From Pirellulales bacterium (lineage in GTDB: Bacteria > Planctomycetota > Planctomycetia > Pirellulales > PALSA-1355), in contig JALHMI010000004.1 of assembly GCA_022844125.1 (NCBI GenBank), forward strand, positions 162,777 through 226,776: 64,000 bases of DNA, written 5' to 3'. Below the pieces are notes generated by a model that searched no databases, was not told where the DNA came from, and saw only the letters and a list, made by a program, of their open reading frames with translations. The translations under genes were made by a program, and so were the position numbers. Shown here piece by piece: positions 1 through 8,539 of this stretch; positions within the stretch are counted from its first letter, which is position 1, and each line of letters starts with the position of its first letter.

Positions 1-1343
1 ACGTCAACGCGTACTTCCCGCTGTTCATCCCGCTCAGCTACCTGGAGAAAGAAGCCGAACACGTCGAGGGCTTCGCCAAGGAGTGCGCCATCGTGACGCA
101 CCACCGGCTCGAGGCGGGACCCGATGGCGGACTCGTGCCAACCGGCAAGCTCGAAGAACCGCTCGTCGTGCGGCCGACAAGCGAAACCATCATCGGCGCC
201 ATGTATGCCAAATGGATCAAGTCGTATCGCGACCTGCCCATTCTCATCAACCAGTGGGCGAACGTCGTCCGCTGGGAACTTCGTACGCGGCTGTTTCTGC
301 GAACGACCGAGTTTCTTTGGCAGGAAGGACATACCGCCCACGCCACGGCGGAAGAGGCCATCCAAGAAACCCGCAAGATGCTGGGGGTCTATGCCACGTT
401 CGCCAAAGACTACATGGCGATGCCCGTCATTCGCGGTGAGAAGACCGCCGGCGAGCGCTTTCCCGGCGCAGTGAACACCTACAGCATCGAGGCCATGATG
501 CAGGACAGGAAAGCACTGCAGGCCGGCACGTCGCACTTCCTGGGACAGAATTTCTCGAAGGCCCAGGAGATCAAGTACCTTTCCAATGAAGGTCGCGAGG
601 AGTTCGCCTGGACCACAAGCTGGGGAGTGTCAACGCGACTGGTCGGCGCCCTGATCATGACGCACTCGGACGACGATGGGCTGGTGCTGCCGCCGAAGCT
701 GGCGCCGCAGCACGTCGTGATTCTGCCGATCTTTCGCAATGACGAGGAAGGCGGGCCCGTGCTGGAGTATTGCCACAAGCTGCGCGGCGAACTCGCGACG
801 CAGACCTACGACAATGCCCCTGTGCGGGTGCTGGTCGACACGCGCGACATACCGCGCGCCGACAAGAAATGGCAGCACGTGAAGCGCGGCGTGCCCGTGA
901 TCGTTGAGGTCGGACCGCGCGATATCCAGGGCGACACGCTGATGCCGAAGCGGCGGGACGAGTCGAGTGCCGAAAAGAAGCCGGCCGTTTCGCGTGCGGA
1001 GTTCGTCAGTTCAATCGGCACTTCGCTCGCGGCCATGCAGGCGAACTTGTACAATCGGGCGCTCGCCTATCGCCAGGAATACACCCGCACATTCACGGAC
1101 CTGGCGGAATTCGAGAGCTACTTCACCGCGAAGAACGCCGACAAGCCGGAAATTCATGGTGGGTTCGCAATCGCTCACATCGCCGAGGGGCCGGAGTCGG
1201 CTGCGGTGTTTGCTAAGCACAAGCTGACGGTGCGCTGCATTCCGCTGGATGACGAGCCAGGTTTCGAGGAGCAGGTGGAAGGGAAGTGCCTGTTCAGCGG
1301 GAAGCCGACGAAGGTGCGGGCGGTGATATCAAAGGCGTACTAG
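1..1343 (+). CDS. proS: Prolyl-tRNA synthetase, archaeal/eukaryotic-type (5' end missing)
   Basis: Class II aminoacyl-tRNA synthetase charging tRNA-Pro in the cytoplasm. The frame is open from base 3, so the N-terminus lies outside the window. Class II motif 2 is visible as RTRLFLRTTEFLWQEGHTAHA (around bases 280-340) and motif 3 around TSWGVSTRLVGALIMTHSDD (610-670). An anticodon-binding domain begins near HVVILPIF. There is no YbaK-like editing insertion, and the protein ends in Lys-Ala-Tyr, typical of the short archaeal/eukaryotic-like ProRS. A zinc-like C-terminal domain is only partly conserved (one Cys, CLFSGKPTKVRA). Identity is secure; only the start is unknown. Confidence 0.96.
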   Translation, partial: VNAYFPLFIPLSYLEKEAEHVEGFAKECAIVTHHRLEAGPDGGLVPTGKLEEPLVVRPTSETIIGAMYAKWIKSYRDLPILINQWANVVRWELRTRLFLRTTEFLWQEGHTAHATAEEAIQETRKMLGVYATFAKDYMAMPVIRGEKTAGERFPGAVNTYSIEAMMQDRKALQAGTSHFLGQNFSKAQEIKYLSNEGREEFAWTTSWGVSTRLVGALIMTHSDDDGLVLPPKLAPQHVVILPIFRNDEEGGPVLEYCHKLRGELATQTYDNAPVRVLVDTRDIPRADKKWQHVKRGVPVIVEVGPRDIQGDTLMPKRRDESSAEKKPAVSRAEFVSSIGTSLAAMQANLYNRALAYRQEYTRTFTDLAEFESYFTAKNADKPEIHGGFAIAHIAEGPESAAVFAKHKLTVRCIPLDDEPGFEEQVEGKCLFSGKPTKVRAVISKAY

Positions 1344-1409
1344 CGCATCGGTCAACGCTACTAATACTGCGAGCACAGGGGGAACCCCCGGGCAGACCCG
1401 GGGCTGCAC

Positions 1410-1979
1410 ATGGGTTCCATCACTCAGCCAGCGCCGGTGCTCTTGATCCTGGCCGCATTCAGTCGGCACGGAGTGGCGCTCGACTGGGCTCGGCAGCAGG
1501 CCGAAGCCGCTTGGGGGTCGGTGGCGCTTGAGAGCGAGCGATTTCACTTCGATGCGACCGACTACTACGAGGCCTCGATGGGGCCGGAAATCTCCAAGGT
1601 TTTTTATGCCTTTGAGCGGCTGATCGACCCGGCCACCGTGGTTGACCTGAAATTGCAGACGAACGCCTGGGAGGCGGACTATGCTGGATTGGGTAAAGGC
1701 GGGGCGGGAATGGGCGGGCACATTGAAGAGCGCCCGCTCAATCTCGATCCGGGCTACCTGACGCCGGCCAAGCTGGTGTTGGCGTCGACGAAGGATCATG
1801 CCCATCGGTTGTATTTGTCGCGCGGAATCTACGCCGAGGTCACGTTGTACTACAAGCATCGCCAGTGGCAGAGTCGAGACTGGACGTTTCCCGACTACCA
1901 GCGCGCCGACTACCAGCAGTTTTTCAGCACTTGCCGCGAGTATCTGCGCGCGCGCACGTCGCGGGGACCGGCGGCATGA
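1410..1979 (+). CDS. DUF4416 family protein
   Basis: A 189-residue protein of the DUF4416 family, whose function is not established. Family hallmarks are the N-terminal P-x-P-V-L-L-I-L start, the RPLNLDPGYLTPAKLVLAS block (about residues 108-126), HRLYLSRGIYAEVTLYY and WTFPDYQRADYQQFF near the C-terminus. The ATG at 1410 gives the usual family length. The stop overlaps the start of the next gene in an ATGA arrangement (1976-1979), so the two are probably translationally coupled. This gives it a possible link to envelope glycan synthesis, by context only. Confidence 0.85.
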   Translation: MGSITQPAPVLLILAAFSRHGVALDWARQQAEAAWGSVALESERFHFDATDYYEASMGPEISKVFYAFERLIDPATVVDLKLQTNAWEADYAGLGKGGAGMGGHIEERPLNLDPGYLTPAKLVLASTKDHAHRLYLSRGIYAEVTLYYKHRQWQSRDWTFPDYQRADYQQFFSTCREYLRARTSRGPAA

Positions 1980-3124
1980 GCAGCAGCGTGGTGGCGCTGG
2001 CGATCTTGCCGGGACTCGTCGTGAGTCTCGCGGCGTGCTACGTGGTGCGAATGCTCGCTCCGCGGCTGGGGCTCGTCGATCGGCCAGGGCATCGCAAGAT
2101 CCATGCGCGACCCGTGCCCTATGGCGGTGGGATCGGCATCTGGGCGGGGGTTATCGTCCCGCTTGTTCTCGGGCAGTTACTGCTATGGTTTTGGAGCGGT
2201 TCGTCCGCTGCTGGTTTGGATTGGTCGCGGTTCGGCGACTTCGCTCAGCGCCTGGGTGAGTTCGTTTCGCCACATCTGCCGGGGCTCCAGTCGCGAACCG
2301 GCGAACTGTGGTTCTTTCTGGCGGCCGCCACGGTTCTGATGCTGTTGGGGCTCGGGGATGACTTGTGGAAGATCAATTGGCGCTGGCGGCTGGCCGTGGA
2401 GTTCGCGGTGGCGACGGCCGTGGTTTATGTCCCTGGCTGGCGACTGACGCTGTTCGTGGATCTGCCGCTGCTGACGGATGTCGTCACCATCTTGTGGATT
2501 GTCGGGCTGGTGAACTCGATCAACTTTCTGGACAACATGGACGGCCTGGCCGGCGGGGTATCGGTGATCGCCGCGACGCTGCTGGCAGTTTACATGTTGA
2601 TCGTGCCCGAAGCGCCGGGACAGCCGCAGTTATTCATTGCTGGATTTTTGTTCTTGCTGGTGGGGTCGCTCGTGGGATTCCTGTGGCACAATCGTCCGCC
2701 GGCGCGGCTGTTCATGGGAGATGCGGGGAGCTATTTCGTCGGCTTCTCGCTGGCCGTGATGACGACGCTGGCCACGTTCAGCGGGCCGGGGATCCCCAGG
2801 CATTCGATCCTCGCGCCGGTGTGCGTCCTGGCGGTGCCGCTGTATGATACGTTGAGCGTGGTTGTGATTCGGTTGCGCAATGGCCGCAGCCCGTTCGAGG
2901 GTGACACGAATCACTTTTCTCATCGGCTGGTCGCGCTGGGGCTGAGCAAGGTGCAGGCGGTACTGACGATCTATCTGACCACGGCCGCTTGTGGACTGGG
3001 AGCGCTGGTGTTGCCGCAGGTCGACGCGCTGGGAGCCGCGATCATCGCCCTGGTGATCGGATGCCTGTTGGGAGTGATCGCCATTCTGGAAGTGGCGGCT
3101 CGGCGACGAATGCGGGAGGGTTGA
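1976..3124 (+). CDS. UDP-GlcNAc:polyprenyl-phosphate GlcNAc-1-phosphate transferase (WecA/TagO/MraY family)
   Basis: A 382-residue polytopic membrane enzyme of the PNPT family, which transfers a sugar-1-phosphate from a UDP-sugar to undecaprenyl phosphate to start a cell-envelope glycan. Signature motifs are all present: K-I-H-x-R-P-V-P-Y-G-G near the N-terminus, the Asp pair in GLGDD, NFLDNMDGLAGG, FMGDAGS, and the cytoplasmic His motif in NHFSHRL. About ten hydrophobic segments are visible. ATG 1976 is chosen because it overlaps the DUF4416 stop; the frame is open further upstream without support. The neighbouring O-antigen-ligase-like gene, 8 bases downstream, supports an exopolysaccharide or O-antigen role over peptidoglycan (MraY). 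The exact sugar is unknown. Confidence 0.9.
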   Translation: MSSSVVALAILPGLVVSLAACYVVRMLAPRLGLVDRPGHRKIHARPVPYGGGIGIWAGVIVPLVLGQLLLWFWSGSSAAGLDWSRFGDFAQRLGEFVSPHLPGLQSRTGELWFFLAAATVLMLLGLGDDLWKINWRWRLAVEFAVATAVVYVPGWRLTLFVDLPLLTDVVTILWIVGLVNSINFLDNMDGLAGGVSVIAATLLAVYMLIVPEAPGQPQLFIAGFLFLLVGSLVGFLWHNRPPARLFMGDAGSYFVGFSLAVMTTLATFSGPGIPRHSILAPVCVLAVPLYDTLSVVVIRLRNGRSPFEGDTNHFSHRLVALGLSKVQAVLTIYLTTAACGLGALVLPQVDALGAAIIALVIGCLLGVIAILEVAARRRMREG

Positions 3125-3132
3125 GCGTTACG

Positions 3133-5418
3133 ATGGCCACACCTGCCGCAAAGACTGTCAGACAGCCGGTACCGCCAGCAAGCGCGGGTGATGCGGAGTC
3201 GCTGGCAGATCGGATGCGCGTCTGGTTGCTGGCGGGCTTCGCGGCCGTGTGCGTGGCGCGGCCGCTGGTGCCGAGCGAAGGCGTCTCGTGGCTTGGCGAC
3301 GGGCACGCGTTCACCATGCTGCTGCTGATCCTGACAGGCGGCTATCTGCTGCTGGCCTGGTACGAGGGGCGATTCACGCGCCGCTTCCATTGGACCGACG
3401 CGGGCGTCGCGGCGCTGGTGCTGTTCTGCGTGGCCAGTGCGCTGTTGGGGGTGTTTGTGTTTTTTAACGGCTCGGCAGGGAATCCCGAGTTTCGGGCCAG
3501 GTTCCCGGCGCCGCGGCTGGCGCTGAACATGACCTGGGAATGGATCGGCCTGGGGCTGACGTATTTCCTGGCGCGGCAGTTGCCAAAGTCGGCGCTGCAA
3601 ACGCGCGTGCTGGTGACGATCATGATTGCGCTGGCCGCGGCTCTGGCGGTGCTGGGTTTGTACCAGGTTGCCGTGACCCTGCCCGCCGAACGCGCCGCGT
3701 ACGAGGCGGACCCGGACCGGGTGCTCGCCGAACTGGGCCAATCGTTTGAGCCGGGTTCGCCGGAGCGGGTGCGCTTCGAGGCCCGGCTGGCGAGTACCGA
3801 GCCCTTGGCCACGTTTGCGCTGACGAACTCACTGGCCGGGGTGCTGGTGGCCTGGATCATCGTGCACGCGGGCGTGCTCTGGCAGATGGTTCGCGCGCAG
3901 CGCGGGGCGCCGCTGGACGGGATAGCGCTGGTGCGCATGGTTGCCGGCTTCGCGGCGCTGGGCGTGATGCTCCTTTGCCTGGCACTTACCAAGAGCCGTA
4001 GCGCGTACTTGGCGCTGGCGGTTGGTGCCGTCGTGCTGCCGCTGGTGATGCAGTCGCTTTCCGGTGCGGCTTGGAAACGACTCGGGCTGGGCTGCGCGGT
4101 GGTGGCGGCGCTGGCGATCGGACTTGTGGCGGCGGGCGTGGGCCGGCCGCTGGTGGATGACGCCGCGCGGTCGTTTCAGTTTCGACTCGAATACTGGCAG
4201 GCGACGCTCGACCTGATCGCGAATTTTCCGGTGCTGGGGGTCGGGCCGGGCGAGTTTCAAGACTACTACACAATGTACAAGCTGCCGCAGGCCAGCGAGG
4301 AAGTACGCGATCCGCACAACTTCCTGCTTGAAGTCTGGGCGACGGGCGGTACCTTCGCGCTACTGGGGCTGGTGGCAACGTTGGCCGGGTTCGGAACGGC
4401 CTGGTACGAGTCGCGCAGCGGGTCGGCCGATGAGGCGACGGAACCGTCGACACCGCGCGACAAACCCGGGCTGCCGCTGGTGGGCGCCCTGGCCGGTTTA
4501 CCGCTGGCGTATGCGGCGGGGTTGCCGTTTGGATTTCTATTCTCGCTGGACCAGGCCCTGCTCGCGGCAATCACGGGCGCGGTGCTGACGTTTGCCGTGT
4601 GGCGCTGGCTCGGCACGGGGTCGCTGCCGCGCAACTTGCCGGCCGTGGGAGCTCTCGTGCTGATGATTCACTGGCTCGCCTCGGGTGGATTCACCTTTCC
4701 CGGCGTCGCCGGTTCATTCTGGCTGCTGGTCGCACTGACGGTGAATCAGGCGACGCAGAGGCAGCCTGAGCAGGCGCCGCCGCGCGGCGGATTTCTTGCT
4801 TCTCGTCCGCGCTGGGGGGCGGCGGGAGCGATCACGCTGACGCTGGCTGCACTGGTGGCGTGTTACTTGACGGGCTTGTTGCCGGTCTTGGCGCTACGAG
4901 CTTCGCTGGCGCGGGCGGCAAACCCGGAGTTAAATCCTCAGACGCGGTTTGGGCTGCTGCTGCAGGCTGGCGCCGCCGACTGGGCTTCGGCCGAGCCGTT
5001 CATGGCCATTGCCGAGTTGAGCGCGGAGCAAGTCCGCGCCAATCCGACGAGCACCGAATGGCCGCAGAATCTGGTCAAGGCCGCCCGTGGCGTGATGGCC
5101 TTGCACGGCCATTCAAGCGCGAACGCCCGCCGTCTCGGAGGCCTGTTACGCGAAGTGTATGGGGTGACGGGGAACATCGGTGCGGCCGAACGCTGCGTCG
5201 ACCTGACCCGCGTGGCGGCGATGTTTTATCCCAACTCCGCGCTATTGCAGGCCGAGTACGCCCTGGCGCTGGACCTGGTTTCGAACAAGAAAGCGGCGCG
5301 GCGCGTCGCCGCCAGGGCCCTGGAACTCGACGAGCTGACGCCGCACGCCGATAAGAAGCTGCCGGGAGATTTGCGGCAGCGGATGCGCGAATTGGCGGAG
5401 AACAAGGACGACGTCTGA
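3133..5418 (+). CDS. O-antigen ligase / polymerase-like membrane protein
   Basis: A 761-residue inner-membrane protein of the Wzy_C (O-antigen ligase) superfamily, which polymerises or ligates lipid-linked glycans on the periplasmic side. More than ten hydrophobic helices alternate with short loops. The family signature is in the large loop around residues 360-400: NFPVLGVGPGEF followed by DPHNFLLEVWATGG. After the last helix (about residue 590) a soluble tail of about 150 residues has an Ala/Leu-rich helical, TPR-like character. ATG 3133 is chosen since the preceding gene ends at 3124. Ligase, polymerase or protein-glycosylating activity cannot be distinguished from sequence alone. Confidence 0.82.
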   Translation: MATPAAKTVRQPVPPASAGDAESLADRMRVWLLAGFAAVCVARPLVPSEGVSWLGDGHAFTMLLLILTGGYLLLAWYEGRFTRRFHWTDAGVAALVLFCVASALLGVFVFFNGSAGNPEFRARFPAPRLALNMTWEWIGLGLTYFLARQLPKSALQTRVLVTIMIALAAALAVLGLYQVAVTLPAERAAYEADPDRVLAELGQSFEPGSPERVRFEARLASTEPLATFALTNSLAGVLVAWIIVHAGVLWQMVRAQRGAPLDGIALVRMVAGFAALGVMLLCLALTKSRSAYLALAVGAVVLPLVMQSLSGAAWKRLGLGCAVVAALAIGLVAAGVGRPLVDDAARSFQFRLEYWQATLDLIANFPVLGVGPGEFQDYYTMYKLPQASEEVRDPHNFLLEVWATGGTFALLGLVATLAGFGTAWYESRSGSADEATEPSTPRDKPGLPLVGALAGLPLAYAAGLPFGFLFSLDQALLAAITGAVLTFAVWRWLGTGSLPRNLPAVGALVLMIHWLASGGFTFPGVAGSFWLLVALTVNQATQRQPEQAPPRGGFLASRPRWGAAGAITLTLAALVACYLTGLLPVLALRASLARAANPELNPQTRFGLLLQAGAADWASAEPFMAIAELSAEQVRANPTSTEWPQNLVKAARGVMALHGHSSANARRLGGLLREVYGVTGNIGAAERCVDLTRVAAMFYPNSALLQAEYALALDLVSNKKAARRVAARALELDELTPHADKKLPGDLRQRMRELAENKDDV

Positions 5419-5496
5419 CTTCGTACGGTTGTCCGAGCGGGATAGAATGAGGGCTGGCAGTCCACCGAGATCAACGAACTTGACGGCGAGGGCAGT

Positions 5497-6663
5497 TTGA
5501 AGAGTCGCACGATATTCTTGGGGAGCCTGGTTGCCGGGATCGCCGTCGGCGCGGGCATCACCTGGGTCAGCTTTGGCCAGGCCGGTTCGCTCTTGGGACC
5601 GCCGCCCGCGGAGTTGCCGCTGGCGGGCAGCAAGGACGAAGAGCCTCGGCTGGCAATTGACGCCACGGCTCATGACTTCGGCACTGTCGAGCGATCGCAG
5701 ACCGCGCGTCATGCGTTCAGAATATCCAATCACGGCCAGGGAGTCCTGCGACTGAAGGCCGGCCGCACGACGTGCAGTGCGTGCACGATTGCCTCGCTCG
5801 ACAAGACGGAACTGGCAGCGGGCGAGACGGCCAACGTCGTGATCGAGTACAAACCGGGTTCGTTTGCGCGGGATTTTCGCCAGACGGCCACGGTGCTTAC
5901 CAGCGATCCGCAGAACTCGCGCGTCGAACTGACCGTGAGCGGCAAGGTGAGCGACAAGCTGCTCAACCAGCCGCAGACGTTTGAGTTTGGTAACGTTCCG
6001 GCCGGTAATAGCGCGACCGCCGAGATGCGGCTGTTCTATATGCTGCAAGGAGAGATCCGCGTAACCGCTCAGGCGTTTACGGGCGAAACTTCGGCGGATT
6101 GCTTTTCGCTGGAAGTGCGACCAGTTGAGCCTGAGAAACTGGCCGAAAAGGAAGCTAGCAGTGGGGTCTTGCTGGTGCTGTCGCTCAAACCGGGGTTGCC
6201 CCTGGGGCCGTTTGTCCAGACAATCCGGCTGACCCTGGATACTGGCGAAGGCACAGAATCGTTTGAGCGCAAGTTAGGCGCTTTGGGAACGATTGTCAGC
6301 GACGTGACCATCGTGGGACCAGGCTGGCAAGCGAGTGAAGGCGTGTTGGCTCTGGGCGCTGTTCCGCGCGGCGAGGGTGCCAAGCGGACGCTGCGGATCC
6401 TGGTGCGCGGCGAAGATCGCAAACAGGTTCGAATGGAGAAGGTGAGCGTCGATCCGCCCGAGGTGCAGGTCACGCTGGGCGAGCCGTCGCCGCTGAACGA
6501 GAACGTCGAGCAGATTCCGTTGGAAGTCGAGATTCCGCCGGGCCTTCCGCCGCTGGTTCGGCTGGGTTCGCCGCAGTCGCCGTACGGCGAGATTCTGCTC
6601 AAAGTGGACAATCATCCGCACGTCAAGGAACTGAAGTTGCGGTTGAAGTTAACCATCGAATAA
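5497..6663 (+). CDS. DUF1573 domain exported protein
   Basis: A 388-residue protein starting at TTG 5497 behind a purine-rich stretch (GGCGAGGGCAG). Residues 5-27 form a signal or anchor helix. The segment from about residue 48 (DATAHDFGTVERSQTARHAF) to about residue 150 is a DUF1573 domain, an immunoglobulin-like fold with the typical TCSAC motif and a final SDPQNSRVELTVSG strand. A second, more diverged copy follows from about residue 165. DUF1573 proteins are abundant in planctomycetes and are exported; their role is not known. A strong hairpin follows the stop codon. Confidence 0.85.
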   Translation: MKSRTIFLGSLVAGIAVGAGITWVSFGQAGSLLGPPPAELPLAGSKDEEPRLAIDATAHDFGTVERSQTARHAFRISNHGQGVLRLKAGRTTCSACTIASLDKTELAAGETANVVIEYKPGSFARDFRQTATVLTSDPQNSRVELTVSGKVSDKLLNQPQTFEFGNVPAGNSATAEMRLFYMLQGEIRVTAQAFTGETSADCFSLEVRPVEPEKLAEKEASSGVLLVLSLKPGLPLGPFVQTIRLTLDTGEGTESFERKLGALGTIVSDVTIVGPGWQASEGVLALGAVPRGEGAKRTLRILVRGEDRKQVRMEKVSVDPPEVQVTLGEPSPLNENVEQIPLEVEIPPGLPPLVRLGSPQSPYGEILLKVDNHPHVKELKLRLKLTIE

Positions 6664-6667
6664 TCGC

Positions 6668-6686
6668 CCGCGGCAGCTTGCCGCGG
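6668..6686 (+). terminator. Hairpin terminator after DUF1573 gene
   Basis: A perfect 8-bp GC-rich stem (CCGCGGCA / TGCCGCGG) with a 3-base loop starts 5 bases after the stop at 6663. A pyrimidine-rich stretch (CTTTCTTCC) follows after 5 bases. It fits an intrinsic terminator with a weak U-tract. Confidence 0.55.
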
Positions 6687-6724
6687 TGGGGCTTTCTTCC
6701 AAGGATGGATGCAAGGTGGCTCGG

Positions 6725-8461
6725 ATGAATTCAGCAACTTGGCACGCGCGTGGGCTCGCAGCTTTTGCCGTTCTCGGCGTGGGTTTACTGACGGGGTGCG
6801 GCGAAACGTCGCGTCCGGCAGTGACGGCCTCGCTGCCGAGCGAAGGCTCGCGCGGCGAACAGCGCGCAGTCGAATCGATCACGCCGGCGGAGTTGGGTTC
6901 GCCGAGTGCGAACCCCGCTACGCCGATCGAACCGTTCGAGGATGCGGGTGCTGCCGCATCGACGGCGGTGGTCAGAGACGACTCGGCGGCTGAACTTGTG
7001 GCCGACAACCGAACCACGGCTCATGTGGAGCCTGCTGCCCACGACGGCTACCACGCCAGGCCCAAGGTCGACCCTACCGAGGTGAACGGCAAGTACTTTG
7101 AGGGCTGGGCGAAGCCGAAGCTGGCGATTGTCTTCAGCGGGCGGCAGGACGGTTACCTGGAGCCGTGCGGCTGCGCGGGGCTCGATCTGCAGAAGGGCGG
7201 CATGAGTCGCCGGCACACGTTCATTCGCGAGCTTGAAGAGCGCGGCTGGCCGGTGGCGGCGCTGGACGTAGGCGGACTGGTGCGTCGCTTTGGCCGGCAA
7301 GCCGAATTGCAGTTTGCGATCTCGGCCGAAGCGCTCAAGAAAATGGGCTACCAGGCCGTCGGATTCGGGCCGGATGACCTGCGGCTTTCGGCCGGCGAGG
7401 TGGTGGCCGCCGTCGCCGGTTCGAGCCCCGAGGATACAATCTTCGTCTCGGCAAACGTGGACCTGTTCGACCTGACGCCGAAGACGCGGATCATCGAGGC
7501 CGGCGGGATGAAGATTGGCGTCACCTCGGTCCTGGGCAAGACGTATCAGGAGCAGATCAACAACGACGAAGTGGTGATCACGCCGGCCGAAGAGGCCCTG
7601 ACGGCGGTCGTTGACGAGTTGGCCGCCTGCGATGTGCGAGTGCTGTTGGCGCATGCGACGGTCGACGAGACGCGTGAGCTGGCGAAGAAGTTTCCGCAAT
7701 TCGAAATGGTGGTGACTTCCGACGGACGGGATATTCCACCGCTCGAGCCGGAGACGATTGCAGGCCATACGCGGCTGATCGAAGTCGCGCCCAAGAGCAT
7801 GTACGTGGTTGTCGCCGGGTTCTACGACGACAAGCAGCAGCCGATTCGCTTCCAGCGCGTGGCGCTCGACTCGCGGTTTCCGGATTCGCCGGCGATGAAG
7901 AACCTGATGGCCACCTATCAGGATCAACTGCGGCAACTCGGCTGGAAGGAGTTGGGGATCAAGGGCGTGCCACATCCGCTCGCGAAGGACGGCGCGAAGC
8001 TTTCGGGGCAATTCGCCGGCGCGCAGTCGTGCAAAGAGTGTCACCCAACGGCGTTCGGCATCTGGAGCAAGACGAAACATGCGCACGCGACGGAGACGCT
8101 GGCCAAGCTCGACCCGCCGCGGCAATTCGACGCCGAATGCGTGAGCTGCCATGCGACGGGCTGGAATGCCCAGGAGTACTATCCGTTCTTGACGGGCTTC
8201 GACGGCCTCGAAACGACGCCGCACCTGGCCGGCAACCAGTGCGAAAATTGTCACGGTCCGGCGGCTGCGCACGTGGCGGCCGAGAACAGCCGCAATCGCA
8301 CGAGGCGTGACGAGGAGCGGCTGGCGCTGAAGCTCACGGCGGGGCAGGCGTTTGAGAACGTGTGCATCAAGTGCCACGATCACGACAACAGTCCCGAGTT
8401 CAACGAGCAGAGCTTCGAAGCCCACTACTGGCCGAAGGTCCAGCACAAGGGCAAGAAGTAG
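6725..8461 (+). CDS. Tetrahaem cytochrome c lipoprotein with UshA-like N-terminal domain
   Basis: A 578-residue predicted lipoprotein: signal peptide, then the lipobox LLTGC at about residues 19-23. Residues 120-420 resemble the metallophosphoesterase/5'-nucleotidase (UshA) family (FSGRQDGYLEPCGCAG, then VAALDVGG), without all metal ligands obvious. The C-terminal part carries four c-haem motifs: CKECH at about 436, CVSCH at 472, CENCH at 506 and CIKCH at 547. This matches cytochrome-c554-type electron carriers. Such a layout occurs in planctomycetes; electron partner and substrate are unknown. ATG 6725 is preferred over the upstream 6686 frame extension because the signal peptide starts there. 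Confidence 0.82.
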   Translation: MNSATWHARGLAAFAVLGVGLLTGCGETSRPAVTASLPSEGSRGEQRAVESITPAELGSPSANPATPIEPFEDAGAAASTAVVRDDSAAELVADNRTTAHVEPAAHDGYHARPKVDPTEVNGKYFEGWAKPKLAIVFSGRQDGYLEPCGCAGLDLQKGGMSRRHTFIRELEERGWPVAALDVGGLVRRFGRQAELQFAISAEALKKMGYQAVGFGPDDLRLSAGEVVAAVAGSSPEDTIFVSANVDLFDLTPKTRIIEAGGMKIGVTSVLGKTYQEQINNDEVVITPAEEALTAVVDELAACDVRVLLAHATVDETRELAKKFPQFEMVVTSDGRDIPPLEPETIAGHTRLIEVAPKSMYVVVAGFYDDKQQPIRFQRVALDSRFPDSPAMKNLMATYQDQLRQLGWKELGIKGVPHPLAKDGAKLSGQFAGAQSCKECHPTAFGIWSKTKHAHATETLAKLDPPRQFDAECVSCHATGWNAQEYYPFLTGFDGLETTPHLAGNQCENCHGPAAAHVAAENSRNRTRRDEERLALKLTAGQAFENVCIKCHDHDNSPEFNEQSFEAHYWPKVQHKGKK

Positions 8462-8539
8462 GGGAGCCGCCTTACTCCACGGCATGCCGCCGCAGGCATC
8501 GGCCGGGGGCTGGACGTACTGGCTGCTTGGGAGCTCACG

